Assembly: GCA_020284085.1 (NCBI GenBank)
Contig: JACEVL010000293.1
Coordinates: 48,501-112,500, forward strand
DNA: 64,000 nucleotides
From: Aporrectodea caliginosa
Taxonomy: Eukaryota; Annelida; Clitellata; Crassiclitellata; Lumbricidae
Reading direction: 5' to 3'
Part shown: positions 45,790-56,879 of the stretch, in pieces
Numbering within the stretch: position 1 is the stretch's first letter
Layout of the letters: every line of letters starts with the position of its first letter
Program-made: the position numbers and the translations under genes
The notes under the pieces: generated by a model
Databases searched by the model: none
The model's input: the letters and a program-made list of their open reading frames with translations, nothing else
What the model was told of the DNA's origin: nothing

Positions 45790-46680
45790 ACATATGGCAT
45801 CCAATAAACTCCTCCTTAACCCATCAAAGACTGAATTTCTGTTACTTGGCACTCCACAGCAACTTAAGAAATTTGATGGGCTTAAGTCATTGAAACTGGG
45901 TGACTCAATTGTTGAGCGGGCCGATGCTGCACGCAACTTAGGCGTTGTTTTTAATTCTACCATGTCTCTCACTGGCCATGTAAACAGTATTTGTAAGTCA
46001 TCCTATATATGTTCATTCGTGATATACGCAGAATTAGGCGTTATGTGTCCATGTCTGCAAGAATATCTCTGGCAAATGCATTGGTTTCCAGTCGCCTAGA
46101 CTATTGTAACTCACTTCTTACTGGTGTCAATAAATCAAACATACTGAAGCTGCAGAGGGTTCAGAACTCTTTGGCTAGAGCCATAACTAATACATCCAAA
46201 TATGAACATATAACCCCTCTGCTTAAATCTCTGCATTGGCTTCCTGTTCAGCAAAGAATTCGTTTCAAACTGGGGCTCATAGTTTATAAAACTTTGAACT
46301 CTGGCCAACCACAATATTTAAAATCTGTTCTTATTCCTATGACTTATCATTATTCAATGAGGTCGTCTGATTGTCTTTGTCTGGTCATACCTAAATCAAG
46401 AACTGTTCTCGGTGAACGAGCTGTTTCGGTTGCTGGGCCTACTTTTTGGAACTCTCTTCCTGTATCTGTGCACTGTGCTCAGTCGATTGTGTCATTTCGT
46501 TCTCGGCTGAAAACTTACCTCTTTCAAATTGCTTATCCACCTTAGGCCGCCTCTCTGTCGTTTACGGACTGACCTTCTGGATGTTGACCTGATTACGGAT
46601 TGTTTTGATGCGCCATCGGTTGATGCCTTGTGCATTAGACACCGGCGCAATAGAAGTTGCTAATTACATTACATACATAT
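45790..46680 (+). mobile_element. 3' half of an L2/CR1-like LINE (best preserved)
   Basis: Frames read NKLLLNPSKTEFLLLGTPQQ, then after a frameshift LDYCNSLLTGV, LKSLHWLPVQQRIRFKLGLI and GERAVSVAGPTFWNSLPVSV, ending FRSRLKTYLFQIAYPP-stop. These are the thumb and C-terminal motifs of the L2/CR1 group. The 3' UTR ends in GCGCCATCGGTTGATGCC, GCGCAATAGAAGTTGC and (ATTAC)n. One frameshift near 46000 separates the two parts; the 5' end and the RT core are absent. Confidence 0.9.
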
Positions 46681-47072
46681 ATACATTATACACGATTATA
46701 CGTATGTATCTATGTGCATATGTGTGAGTTATAGATGTATAATTGTATATAAACGTACGTATATAAATACATGTATACGTGCGAGCGTACATTGCAATAA
46801 AATAATTTGCAATACAACATATGAAACTCAAAAGCCCTGATGCATAAAAAATAACTTAGTTTTAGCAATTGGTAGAACCTACACACAATACAACTTAAAT
46901 TTACTAACCATGTTTATATAAATCTGTGAAATTCAGTAAATATAATAGGCTACGTGACAATAAATAAATTACAAATGCTTACATTTACAATGGCACCATT
47001 TAAAATTTAAAAAGTGTATTGTTCATCATAATTATAATTGAATCCTAAGAAAAAAATAATGTTTTCTTACAG

Positions 47073-47124
47073 GGACAGCAAATGGTGTCTGGAACTTATC
47101 CAAACTGTTGCATGTGTCAAACAA
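47073..47124 (+). CDS. Mucin-like gene, exon m: SVWC end exon
   Basis: 52 nt, acceptor TTTCTTACAG, donor ACAA|GTAAGT, phase 0 in and 1 out. It encodes GQQMVSGTYPNCCMCQT. YPxCCxC closes the module, as at 12359 and 17797. Confidence 0.87.
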
Positions 47125-47329
47125 GTAAGTAGCTTTATTTTACACGTGTACCTCTGAATAAAAGTGAACTGCAACATATTAGCATTTGTTTATCATGACT
47201 GCTACTTCTGATTATTAGACTGCTACTGTAATTATTATTATTATTAAAGATAATTGTTATTAATAATGATTATTAATTATTTGATAATAAATTATGAATA
47301 AAATTTTAATTATGATTAATAATGCTTCA

Positions 47330-48060
47330 ATTAGAGAAGACGTAACCGTTACAGAGGCACATTTTTATGCATCCAGGCAGTTTTTCTATCACCTGATGGG
47401 TCATCCTTATTTCGGATGTTGACGGCCTGCGCCTAGGGCAGATAGACGAGGTTTATTGGACACTCCACACGTTGGGAAGGAGCTGTATAATTATGATAGG
47501 AAGCTGGCTGCCGTTGTGGTAGAATCAACCGATAATGTCACAGATGACCATAATGAAGAGAAGTTCTCACCGTCAGAGCAGCGATACAGGAGAGTTAGTG
47601 GCTGAAGCACACGCAACGGCCGGACGGTTGACGCAGCCAGACCAACATAGGCGGGTGTTTCCAGTTACCGGGAACAGGCAGGAAGGGTCGAGAGGGTGCC
47701 TTCGATGGCGAAATGGTGGATTTTGATCGCCACATCCTAGTCGTCCCAAAACCCTTGAGCTTTATCTGAACCTCATCGTTGAACTATTTGATATCGGATC
47801 TACCTTCTGAAATGGTATCAACTACCACTATCACGCCTTGCCGTATCAACGCTGTGAACGTGCTTGCTGTTGGGCTTGGTGAGGTTGGGGTTGCCACAGC
47901 AGGTCTTAAGGTTAACAGAGGGCAGCTCGTAGGGGTTTTTGGTCATGGTGCCACTACGAAGAAGAGCCTCGTTCCGCACGTGTTGTTTGAGGTGACGATC
48001 ACACTAAAGTTCTAAGGCAGGACCAGGTCCTGAATCTCCTCAGGAAAGTTTTTCAAGCCG
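47330..48060. other. Higher-GC stretch in intron, unidentified
   Basis: Composition rises above the surroundings and open frames appear on the plus strand (47535-47726, 47779-48015, the latter containing LVGVFGHGATTKKSLVPHVL). I recognise no family. A decayed mobile element ORF is plausible. Confidence 0.3.
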
Positions 48061-48282
48061 TGCGCTAGTTAGACCCCCTACATAGCCATCACAAATCTCT
48101 TTCTAACATACCTGAAATGGTTTGGAACTCGGCATATCTATGCCTACGTGCTAGACGTTTTCCAGCGTTTTCCAACGTCATCAGCAAAATTGAAACTTTC
48201 ACCATTGAACATAATTATATCGCAATAGTGACTAGTTGGTCAAAGATGATTAAGTAATTATCCAGTGTGTGTTTTATTGTAG

Positions 48283-48309
48283 TCTATACAGCGCAGACAC
48301 CACCCCCAG
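48283..48309 (+). CDS. Mucin-like gene, exon n: Thr/Pro mini-exon
   Basis: Phase 1-1. Acceptor is TTTATTGTAG (giving YTAQTPPPG), or the alternative TATACAG nine bases later (18 nt, QTPPPG); donor CCAG|GTAAGC. Both acceptors keep the frame. It links the SVWC module to the cystine knot. Confidence 0.65.
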
Positions 48310-48616
48310 GTAAGCTTATATGATGGTTTCATAACTTAAACCCTTACACTTTACCTACTGTCGGGTAGTCAGTTTCTTTGAGTTTCTCTTGTGTATTAGT
48401 GCAGATAAAACAACCGAATCTTTCAAGGCAATCTGTAACCTTGGTTAATACGCATTACGAAGGACAGATAGCACCTCATGCTCTTATGACAGTTAAGACT
48501 AGTGTCCTATTAAAACCTATGATTTAAAGAGTCTACACGTGTGATATTGAGATACGGAGTTACTAATTATTGATCGCAGACAGACATATTATTAGCTGGG
48601 AAATGATTGATAGCGG

Positions 48617-48691
<75 letters not shown>
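48617..48691. repeat. (TA)n microsatellite
   Basis: About 37 TA units in the last intron; frames across it are artefacts. Confidence 0.97.
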
Positions 48692-48695
<4 letters not shown>

Positions 48696-49005
48696 CCCGA
48701 ACGGGTTTCATCACGTGAAAGATGTTCGTCAATTTTACATGAATTCATGGGTTCTCGTAAGCAGACTTGAAATGCGTAGCCTAATTATGTGTCACAATCT
48801 ATCAACGTGCCACCCAGATCAGAATCGATTGTCTGTCTCAATTGTGATACAGACAAATGCACAGACAATGATTTACATTAATTTAATTCAAGTCAAAAAG
48901 CAAATGAAGAACAATCCGACGAAAGAAGAAAAATATGTTGATCGTCCTCCTAGTTTTGATAAACTGCGACAGCTCCCCCACTGCATTACCAATTTCGTTT
49001 TTCAG

Positions 49006-49340
49006 GAAGTACGCCTTCAAATCAGGAGAAATCATGCAGTCGTGATGAAAGGAGATCACACTTGAACTTCACAAGTAAATCCCATGGTAATTGCGTCAGC
49101 GTGGAGCAGGTCAACCAAACGTCCTGTAGCGGTAGCTGCTATGGCCAACAAGACCCTACAATGGAACTGGACGATGAATCAGAGTCAATAGTGGGACAGC
49201 AATCGTGTACTTGCTGTAGAGGAGAAGGGCCCGTCATAAGCATTGATGTCAGCTGTCAGAACCCCTATTCACAAGAGGTCAGACAACTGACGGTGAAAAT
49301 GCAGTACTTCACCAAATGCTCTTGTCGTGACTGCTCTTAA
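49006..49340 (+). CDS. Mucin-like gene, last exon: C-terminal cystine knot (CTCK)
   Basis: 335 nt from acceptor TTTTTCAG to the TAA at 49338-49340. It reads STPSNQEKSCSRDERRSHLN, then NCVSVEQVNQTSCSGSC, CTCCRGEGPVISIDVSCQNP and QYFTKCSCRDCS-stop. The CxGxC, CxCC and final CxCxxC pattern is the CTCK domain, which dimerises VWF, gel-forming mucins and related secreted proteins. It fixes the 3' end of the coding sequence. No clear AATAAA follows within 100 nt. Confidence 0.92.
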
Positions 49341-50149
49341 GGTCAGAATCAACATTTACCCGATTCATTTTTAAACTCTTCTTGATATTTCAAAATAGCT
49401 CTAAATTTGGATTTCTTAGTTGAAACATGACTATGACAATCAAACAGTATTGATCGTACCATACGTATTATATGTATTATATGTTTATATGTATATACAG
49501 TTGTACTTGTACATTGTACACATATGTTATATGTCTATATTTATGATACACATACATATAAAACATAAATATACACATACATCATATATGTTTTGCTGAA
49601 CTATAACTTGAACTATAACTATAACACGAGCATTTGTCGATCTATCGTTATTGGTAGAGATATTTTAAGAAATATGTTTGGCTGCAGCCGATAGAGTATC
49701 TTCAGGCAAAACTCTCTTACTACATGTATGGCCTATGAGGCAGGTGACGTGCATACAAACAAACGTACATGCATGCATAAGCCTATAATGTGTGCGGCCC
49801 ACCTTTCTCGAATAAGCTGGCACATTTGCAATACCGGGTACGTCCTTATAATTGCTATCTTTTCTTTTCCGTATAGCAGTACCTGACTAGAGGACCGTTG
49901 TTTGCATTGACAAATCCGGAGCGTTCCTATAGAGTAGTGCTGTATACATTTGCGATTACAACTGCAACTCCAATTAAACATACCTACATACATACATACA
50001 AATGTTTATATGTACTTACATACTTGCAAGCATACATACATACACACATAGGTGCATACATACATAGCCTACAAATATAACACCATAACTATGATCATAA
50101 CTTTCATTGTTTACCATTGTACAAGACATTAGACAATAATATAATTGCA

Positions 50150-50290
50150 TATAATTATGCTGATGAAACTCAAATCTACATTTCATTTGATAGTCTGTCA
50201 TGTGACTCATCTGTAGAGCCGTTATCTTAACCCATCAAATACTGAATTTCTGATTCTGCGCACTTCAAAGCAAACGATTACGATAAAGCG
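50150..50290 (+). mobile_element. LINE reverse transcriptase relic (YADD region)
   Basis: NYADETQIYISFDSLS is a decayed YADDTQxY motif C of a LINE RT. About 25 codons later LNPSNTEFLIL-like sequence matches the start of the LINE at 45790. Confidence 0.7.
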
Positions 50291-50804
50291 ATGTTCTAAT
50301 TGTATCTGTAAACTTGTTTTTGCAGATCAACTGGAGTAACCGTACTGAAGCAGACAACCTGCCACAAACGTCTCATCCTGATTGATATGGACACAATTAT
50401 AGCTTTTAACTAAACAACATTCTCTGTAGCGTAATGACGTTTTTCTTCAAAGAACTCTGATATTATTCGGTCTAAATACTATAAACCTTAGTCTGCTTTC
50501 GAATTAAAATAATTGCATCATGTGTGATCTGAATTCTCTTAACCACGGTTATAATTATCAAAATTGCCTACTAGCTTTTTAGAGTTCATTGCTTTAATTT
50601 GACACCAGATAGCTGCAACGGCTGTTAGCGCTTTTAATTACAAGTTACACTGATGTCATATAAATTAGGCTGACTAATTACCCATCTTTAGTCAAGTAAA
50701 CCCAAAATGGGTTATTACATTAGGAGAACTACATTAAGTCTTCCTGTCCATATCTCTGTCTGTATTTTATGCATACGTCGCTATTGCTTGCGGGGATAGG
50801 GCTT

Positions 50805-52235
50805 GAATCCAACTCACCTTGATCTTAGTTGCCCTAGGCGTAGGTTGTTGCCCTAGACGAAAGCCTCAATGTATCCACGATAATGACTCCTTGGCTCTAT
50901 GTTTTACCCTAGACGAAAGCCTAAACCTCACCGTTGCTGATAACTACCTTAGCTCTAAGTTGTTACCCTAGGCAAAAGCCTTAACCCACTTTTGCCCCTC
51001 TTTTGCTCATGACTACCTTAGTTGAAGGTTGTTGTCGAAAACAGATAAAAGCCCGAACCCACCTTTGATACTGGCTACTTTAGCTCTATGTTGTTACCCT
51101 GAACGATAGACTCAACCCACCATTGACCATGACTACCTAAGTTCTCGGTTGTTACCCCAAACGAAAGCCTTAACCCAGCTTGATAATGACTACCTTAACC
51201 ATAAGCTGTTACCCTGGGCAAAAGTCTCAACCCACCTTGAATAATGACTACCCTAGTTCTAGGTTGTTGTCCTAAACATATAAAAAGCCTCAGCCCACCT
51301 TTAATAATGACGGCTTACATCTAAGTTGTTACCCTCGGAAAAAGCCTCAACCCACCTTTGAAAATGACTGTCTAAGCTGTTGGTTGTTACTTGTTACCCT
51401 AGGTCAAAGCCTTAACCCACCCTTAATCATGGCTGTATTATATGCAGGCTGTTTCCTAGGCGAAAGCCTGAAGTACCTTTCATAATGACTGCTTAGCTCT
51501 AAGTTGTTACCCTCGGCAAAAGCCTCCACCCACCTTTAATAATGACTGCCTTAGCTGTACGCTGTAACCCTAAACAAAAGCCTCAGCAAACCTAGAATAA
51601 CGACTGCATTAGCTGTAGGCTGTTACCCTCGGCCAAAGCCTCAACCCATATTTGATATGACCACTTTGGCTATAGGTTGTTACCCTAGGAAATAGCCTCA
51701 ACTATTGATAATGACTGCATTAGCTGTAAGTTGTTACCATAGGCTAAAACCTCAACCTACATGTATCTTAGATATAGAATGACTTAGCTCTAGGTTGTTA
51801 GTAGCAACATAGAGCTAAGGCAGTCATTATCAAAGGTGGGTTGAGGCCTTCGTCTAGGACAACAACTTATACACCATTGGCTATGACTACCTTTGTTCTA
51901 GCTTGTTGTAGGTTGTTACCCAAGGCCTCAACCCACCGTTGATAATGACTGCCTTAGTTCTAGGTTGTTGTCCTAACAGAAAAGAGACCAAAAACACCAT
52001 TGATATTGACTACCTTAACTCTAACTTGCTACCCTGGAAGAAAGCATAGACCAACCTTTGATCATGACTACTTTAGCTCTAGGTTGTTACCCTAGACGGA
52101 AACCTCAACAGACCTTTTATAATGACTAACTTAGCTCCAAGTTTCTACCCTCGGCAAAAACTTCAACGTATACCCTTAATAATGACTGCCTTAGCTGTAA
52201 GTTATTACCCTCGGCAACAGCCTCAACCTATACCC
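50805..52235. repeat. About 60-bp satellite array
   Basis: More than twenty diverged copies of a unit containing TTAGCTCTAAGTTGTTACCC, GGCAAAAGCCTCAACCCACC and TTAATAATGACTGCC. Near 51805-51860 a block is inverted. The array continues after the inserted element, at 54263-54746. No coding frame is conserved. Confidence 0.93.
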
Positions 52236-52239
52236 TTAA

Positions 52240-54262
52240 CCCTTATAGGACGGCGTGGGGTAAATAATTACCCCAGTGGTGTTTGGATGTTGAGTGCTGA
52301 GCAAATCTAATTAGGTATAATGTGTTTTTACAAGTTTGGACCAATGGCATATTCTGACTCTAAAACCATGATGATGTCATGTTGTGGGGGAAAGATATTT
52401 GAGTCCAAAGTGTCATGGGGTAAATATTTACCCCTCATCGTCCTCAACGTCGAATCTTTTCGTTCATAATGAAAATGTGTTTTTGACAGATATATGCTCA
52501 TGAGTAACCTGCAATCGGAAATAAAGTGTTGAGTCTACCGTTGAAATGAATTTCAGTAGTTGCAATAATTTCGAAGAGCTTATTTTCCAAGATGGCTGTC
52601 AATATGGCCGCCAAAACAAAAATACCATGTATGTCTCAGCTAATAGGTAAGCTAGAATAGCAAATAAAGTGTCGAATTTTATGTTTTCCAGGTCAAAGAA
52701 TCGATTTGTCGTAGCGGCAATAGTGTGAGAGTTTTACTTTCCCAACACAAAAATATGTATATCTCAGCTCATAGGTAAGCTATAATAGCAAATGAAGTGT
52801 TGAATTTCAGAATATTAAGGTCCAGAAATCGGTTTCTCGTATTGGCAATAGTGTAAGAGTGCTCCTTTTCAAGATGGCGGCAAATATGGGCGCCAAAACA
52901 AAACTATGAGTTCAGATATACATATTCTTGTGTTTTGGCACAATATTGGCCGCCATCTTGGAATGAGACACTCGCACACTATTGCCGCTATGCGAAACCG
53001 ATTTCTAGACCTTGAAAATATAAAATCTGACACTTCATTTGTTATTGTAGCTTTCCTGTGAGCTACATATACTTAGTTTTTTTGTTTTGGCAAACATACT
53101 GGCCGCCATCTTGGATAGCAACAATCCCATACTATTACCACTACGAAATATTGATTCTTTGACCTTGGAAATGTTAAAATAGACACTGTATTTATTATAC
53201 TAGCTTATATACGAGCTCAGTTATACGAGCTCGGTAATACGTATTTCTGTTTTGGTAGACATATTGGTGGCCATTCATTCATTCATTCATTCATTCATTT
53301 CAGATATTTATATTGAAGCCCCTTCAAGGTTTCTACTCAGAGGCGCTCCCGACTACAGCGCGGACACTGAATCGGAGTTTCACGCTGAAGCGCATGAGCA
53401 ATTGCGAGTGAAGGACTTGCCCAGGGTCCCTACGCGGCGGCTAGAGGTGGATTCGAACCCGAAACCCTCTGGCTGCAAGGCACCAAATATACCCCTCGAG
53501 GTGGATTCGAACCCGCAACCCTCCGGCTGCAAGGCACCGAACATACCTCTACACCACCGCGCCCCACCGAACATACATCTATACCACCGCGCCATCTTGG
53601 ATAGTGATATTAACACACTATTGCCACTACGATAATTCGTTTCCTTGACCTTGACAAACTTAAATTGTACAATTTATTTGTCACTGTTGGCTAGCTTATC
53701 TATGAGCCGAGATATACATAATTTTATTTCTGTTTTGGCGACCATAAATTATTGGCCGCCATATTGAACATTAACATTCGCACACTATTGCCACTGAGAG
53801 ATATCGATTCCTTCACCTTGAAAATATTGAATTAGACACTTTATTTGTCACTGTAGCTTATCTATGAGCTTAGATATACATATATCTTTAAGTGGGCGGT
53901 CATCTTGGCCGTAATCTTGGATAGTAACAACCCACACTACTGCCACTATGAGAATTCGATTCTTTGGCCTGGGAAATCTTGAAATCGACACTTCATTTGT
54001 CATACATAGCTTACCTGTGAGCTGAGATATACATATTTATGTGTTTTGGCATCAAATTGTCCGCCATCTTGGATAGTACTATTCCAACACTTTTGCCACT
54101 ACGATAAATCGATTCCCTGACCTTGGAACTATTGAAATCGATACTTCATGTCTTATTGTACCTTAGGCTACTTATGAGCTGAGATATTAAAAATTTCATT
54201 GGGGTAAAAAATAACCCCACACCGTCCTCAACGTAGCGTAAAATGTGGCCGTCCTACGAAGG
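52240..54262. mobile_element. piggyBac-like non-autonomous element with internal satellite
   Basis: The left end CCCTTATAGGACGGCGTGGG and the inverted right end CCTTCGTAGGACGGCC with an inner GACGGTGTGGGG block form TIRs. TTAA lies on both sides (52236-52239 and 54263-54266). The 60-bp repeat is interrupted exactly at its own TTAA. The interior is not coding: it is about eight copies of a unit of roughly 155 bp (GGCCGCCATCTTGGATAG, CACACTATTGCCACTACG, GAGCTGAGATATACAT), interrupted by a SINE at 53268. Confidence 0.82.
53268..53597 (-). mobile_element. SINE inserted in the internal satellite, with duplicated head
   Basis: On the minus strand the tRNA head (GTAGAGGTATGTTCGGTGCC and GGGTTCGAATCCACCTC) occurs twice in tandem, then the usual body, GGGAGCGCCTCTGAGTAG, and a (GAAT)n tail at 53271-53297. 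The equivalent place in the second copy, near 55745, is empty. Confidence 0.88.
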
Positions 54263-54746
54263 TTAATAATGACTGCCTGAGCTGTAAGTTGTTACCCTCG
54301 GCAAAAACCTCAACCTATACCCTTAATAATGACTGCCTTAGCTCCAAATTATTACCCTGGGCAAAAGCATTAACCTATACCCTTAATAATGACTGCCTTA
54401 GCTCCAAATTATTACCCTGGGCAAAAGCATCAACCTATACCCTTAATAATGACTGCCTGAGCTCCAAGTTTTTACCCTGGGCAAAAGCATCAACCTACCC
54501 TTAATAATGACTGCCTTAGCTCCAAGTTATTACCCTGGGCAAAAGCATCAACCTATACCCTTAATAATGACTGCCTGAGCTCCAAGTTGTTACCCTGGGC
54601 AAAAGCATCAACCTATAGCCCTTAATAGAGACTGCCTGAGCTCCAAGTTGTTAACCTTGGGCAAAAGCATCAACCTATACCCTTAATAATGACTGCCTTA
54701 GCTGTAAGTTATTACCCTCGGCAAAAGCCTCAACCTATACCCTTAA
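54263..54746. repeat. About 60-bp satellite array, second block
   Basis: Eight more homogeneous copies (CCCTGGGCAAAAGCATCAAC, CTATACCCTTAATAATGACT). They are more alike than in the first block, suggesting recent expansion. Confidence 0.93.
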
Positions 54747-56000
54747 CCCTTATAGGACGGCGTGGGGTAAATAATTACCCCAGTGGTGTTTGGATGTTGA
54801 GTGCTGAGCAAATCTAATTAGGCATAATGTGTTTTGACCAATGGCATATTCTGACACCAAAACCATGACGATGTCATGTTGTGGGAAAAAGATATTTGAG
54901 TCCAAAGTGTCATGGGGTAAATATTTACCCCTCATCGCCCTCAACGTCGTATTTTTTTAGTTCATAATAAAAATGTGTTTTTGACAGATAATGCTCATGA
55001 GTAACCTGCAATCGGAAATAAAGTGTTGAGTCTACCGTGGAAATGAATTTCAATAGTTGCAATAATTTCGAAGAGCTTATTTTCCAAGATGGCTGCCAAT
55101 ATCGCCGCCAGAACAAAAAACATGTATGTCTCAGCTCATAGGTAAGCTAGAGTAGCAAATAAAGTGTCGAATTTAATGTTTTCCAGGTCAAGGAATCGAT
55201 TTATCGTAGCGGCAATAGTGTGAGAGCTCTACTTTACAAACAAAAAATGTATATCTCAGCTCATAGGTAAGCTAGAATAACAAATGAAGTGTTGAATTTC
55301 GTATATTGAAGGTCCAGAAATCGGTTTCTCGTATTAGCAATAGTGTAAGAGTGCTCCTTTACAAGATGGCGGCAAATATGGGCGCCAAAACAAAACTATG
55401 AGTTGAGATATACATATTCTTCTGTGTTGGCACAATATTGGCCGCCATCTTTGAATGTAACACTCGCACACTATTGCCGCTATGCGAAACCGATTCCTAG
55501 ACCTTGAAAATATAAAATCTGACACTTCAATTGTTATTGTAGCTTTCCCGTGAGCTAAAATATACTTAGGTTTTTTGTTTTGTCAGATAACATCCGCCCA
55601 TCTTGGATAGCAACAATCTCATACTATTACCACTACGAAAAATCGATTCCTTGACCTCGGAAATGTCAAAATAGACACTGTATTTATTATACTAGCTTAT
55701 ATACGAGCTCAGTTATATGCATTTCTGTTTTGGCAGCCATATTGGCGGCCATCTTAAATAATGATATTAATACACTATTGCCACTACGATAATTCGTTTC
55801 ATTGACCTTGAAAAAGTTAAATTGGACAATTTATTTGTCACTGTAGCTTATAATTTTGTGAGCTAAGATATACATATTTTTGTTTTGGCGACCATATTGG
55901 CCGCCATCTTGAACATTAACATTCGCACACGATTGCCACTGAGAGATATCGATTCCTTCACCTTGAAAATATTGAATTAGACACTTTATTTGTCACTGTA
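54747..56000. mobile_element. Second, 3'-truncated copy of the piggyBac-like element
   Basis: It begins with the same TTAA-CCCTTATAGGACGGCG end and follows the first copy closely, 2507 bp downstream. It stops after CACTTTATTTGTCACTGTAG near 56000, without the right TIR, and joins inverted 60-bp satellite units. It lacks the SINE. Confidence 0.85.
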
Positions 56001-56164
56001 GGCTAAAGCAGTCATTCCGTCATTATCAAAAGTGGGTTGAGGCCTTCGTCTTGGACAACTGTTACACCTCGGCAAAAGCCTCGATCTACCCTTAATAATG
56101 GGCTGAGGCAATAAATCCATTTTTGAATATGACTGCTTTAGCTATCGGTTGTTTCAATTATGGA

Positions 56165-56870
56165 TGCATGTACTGGACCTAGGCTTATATTTGGAACGAA
56201 TCCTCTCTGTGCATTCTGCCCAGTGTCTCTCTCCTTGTATCTGTCCGTTCTGCGCAGTCACTGTTGTCATTTCGTTCTCCACATAAGACTCACCTGTTCC
56301 AAATTGCTGATCCACCATAGACTGCCTTTATATTTTTTGAATATTAACGTGATTACGGCTGTTTTTAATATGCCGCCGGTTGCAGCCCTGTCAGTGTTTT
56401 AGTTGTCAAAAAGTAACTGGGGAGGGGGGTCGAAAATTTTGCAGATTTCGAAAGTATATGATCATAAGTCTAAATTAAATTTTAATGTTGTTAATATGAA
56501 ACAACTGACGACTCATGAGATATCTTAGTTTCTTCTTTAAATTTATCTATGCGACATAACAAAGAAATTACATAATCATAGTGGTGTAGCCAGGAAAAAA
56601 TTTCAATGGGGGTTTTAACTTTTAAGTTTTTGTGGGTTTCCATTGGAAATGGTCGTATTTATATATTCTTTTGTACTTGATGACAGAGCAACAGCCGGGG
56701 TGGTCAAGACCTAACCCCCCCCCCCAAGAATCTTTTCAGTTACTTAGCTGAGGGGTTAGAAAAAGAACTAGGGGTTGAACCCCCAACCCCAACCCCCGAC
56801 AACTAAAACACTGAGCCCTGTGTATTAAATAGCGGCGTGATAGAAGTTCCTAATTACAATTTCATTGGAA
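56165..56870 (+). mobile_element. LINE 3' end split by a hAT element
   Basis: SVSPLVSVRSAQSLLSFRSP, HKTHLFQIADPP-stop matches the C-terminus of the LINE at 46440-46543. The 3' UTR is interrupted at 56392-56813 and resumes (AGCGGCGTGATAGAAGTTCC, TAATTACAA) after it. Confidence 0.85.
56392..56813. mobile_element. Small hAT-type element in a LINE
   Basis: Perfect 16-bp TIRs CAGTGTTTTAGTTGTC / GACAACTAAAACACTG, and a perfect 8-bp target duplication AGCCCTGT (56384-56391 and 56814-56821). 422 bp, no transposase; the interior has C and G runs. Confidence 0.95.
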
Positions 56871-56879
56871 AACCAATGC

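Larger units (their letters stand above)
26612..49340 (+). other. Gene span: mucin/hemocytin-like secreted protein, C-terminal half
   Basis: Fifteen exons join with matching phases to 2060 nt, that is two bases of a split codon, 685 codons and a stop. Domain order is VWD end, C8, TIL, E/VWC-like, LDLa x2, Pro/Thr array, Thr mini-exon, SVWC-type module, Thr/Pro mini-exon, CTCK. VWD-C8-TIL plus CTCK is the polymerising frame of gel-forming mucins, VWF and hemocytin; LDLa pairs and an SVWC module are additions. The start of the VWD and the signal peptide are missing. Confidence 0.85.

Noticed and set aside
50805..54746. Regular 60-bp spacing, considered as a CRISPR-like array
   Set aside because: The context is an animal genome, the whole unit is repeated rather than repeat plus unique spacers, and the copies diverge gradually as in a satellite.
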